Assembly (NCBI GenBank): GCA_002477955.1 | Contig: DLLE01000024.1 | Coordinates: 9,495 to 23,245, forward strand | Reading direction: 5' to 3' | Length of the DNA stretch: 13,751 nt | Origin: Treponema sp. UBA7570 | Lineage (GTDB): Bacteria; Spirochaetota; Spirochaetia; Treponematales; Treponemataceae | Part shown: piece after piece, positions 13,601 through 13,751 of the stretch | Position numbering within the stretch: the first letter of the stretch is position 1 | Layout: each line of letters opens with the position of its first letter | Notes under the pieces: model-generated | Databases searched by the model: none | Told to the model about the DNA's origin: nothing | Seen by the model: only the letters and a program-made list of their open reading frames with translations | Translations under genes and position numbers: made by a program

Positions 13601-13751
13601 TCAACAAAGCTCTTTTTTCATCAGAAAATCAGTTTGCACATCATCGCCTAAAACAAAAGCATGCTCGCTGAATTTTCTAAAGCCTTTGTCAGTGTAGAAT
13701 TTCTGGGCAGGAAAATTTTTCTCCCAAACGCCAAGCCAAATAAAAGAAACT
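13601..13751 (-). CDS. GNAT family N-acetyltransferase, C-terminal fragment (5' end outside window)
   Basis: On the minus strand a frame runs in from the window edge (first full codon at 13750) to TGA at 13603-13601: 49 residues. It contains WLGVWEKNFPAQKFY, then TDKGFRKFSEHAFVLGDD and QTDFLMKKEL. This is the standard end of a Gcn5-related acetyltransferase: the acetyl-CoA-side LGVWEKN.PAQKFY helix (motif B), the GF(R/E)K strand, and the final D.LM.KEL strand. Enzymes of this kind move an acetyl group from acetyl-CoA to an amine; the substrate cannot be told. The close match to the ribosomal-protein/antibiotic-type GNAT layout is a family resemblance only. The gene is convergent with the MATE exporter, with 212 nt between their stops. 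Confidence 0.8.
   Translation of the reverse strand, partial: VSFIWLGVWEKNFPAQKFYTDKGFRKFSEHAFVLGDDVQTDFLMKKELC

Noticed and set aside
13172..13607. Two minus-strand open frames of about 120 codons over the MATE 3' end and element D
   Set aside because: They lie antisense to conserved MATE sequence and their Arg/Ser/Glu-rich part is simply the GC-rich repeat. The real minus-strand gene here is the GNAT fragment ending at 13601, in a different frame.
1..13751. CRISPR array, transposase, phage genes or defence cluster
   Set aside because: I found no regularly spaced repeats, no transposase or integrase motifs and no known defence-gene signature; the genes are mostly housekeeping.

Overview
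The window is an AT-rich bacterial chromosome segment rich in A and T homopolymers. Most of its genes are housekeeping genes and nearly all lie on the + strand. The proteins read like those of a host-associated Treponema-type spirochaete: the style of the chemotaxis-receptor tail, a MraY with PLHDH in place of the classical HHH motif, and GC-rich patches between genes. That assignment is an inference from family resemblance and has not been tested by a search.

Layout. Positions 1-471 hold the tail of a methyl-accepting chemotaxis protein. A promoter and a hairpin-rich leader follow, then galE (681-1664). A structured, T-tract-rich gap leads to an acyl-CoA/AMP-forming ligase (1939-3600). Next is a compact cassette of a small membrane protein (3733-4068), an ECF-type sigma factor (4089-4673) and an overlapping membrane-anchored zinc-finger anti-sigma factor (4663-5118). 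After a GC-rich element come an M20 metallopeptidase (5264-6505), then mraY (6631-7701) and aroA (7705-9075) only 3 nt apart. A GC-rich element and a bidirectional terminator separate aroA from the convergent ilvE (9251-10351, minus). A 449-nt divergent spacer leads to ychF (10801-11931), its terminator, and a MATE exporter (12009-13388). The window ends with another GC-rich element and the C-terminal 49 residues of a GNAT acetyltransferase on the minus strand (13601-13751).

How it fits together. galE, mraY and aroA supply sugar-nucleotide, peptidoglycan and aromatic precursors. ilvE handles branched-chain amino acids, and YchF is a translation-associated ATPase. The only obvious dedicated regulatory module is the sigma/anti-sigma cassette, whose signal and targets are not visible here.

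The most distinctive non-coding signal is a family of four GC-rich elements (about 541-660, 5121-5215, 9077-9171, 13423-13580). They are built from tiny hairpins with purine loops, share exact words, and each lies 3' of a gene in that gene's orientation. A separate palindromic, REP-like repeat lies in the ilvE-ychF spacer. I see no CRISPR array, transposase, phage gene, tRNA or rRNA.
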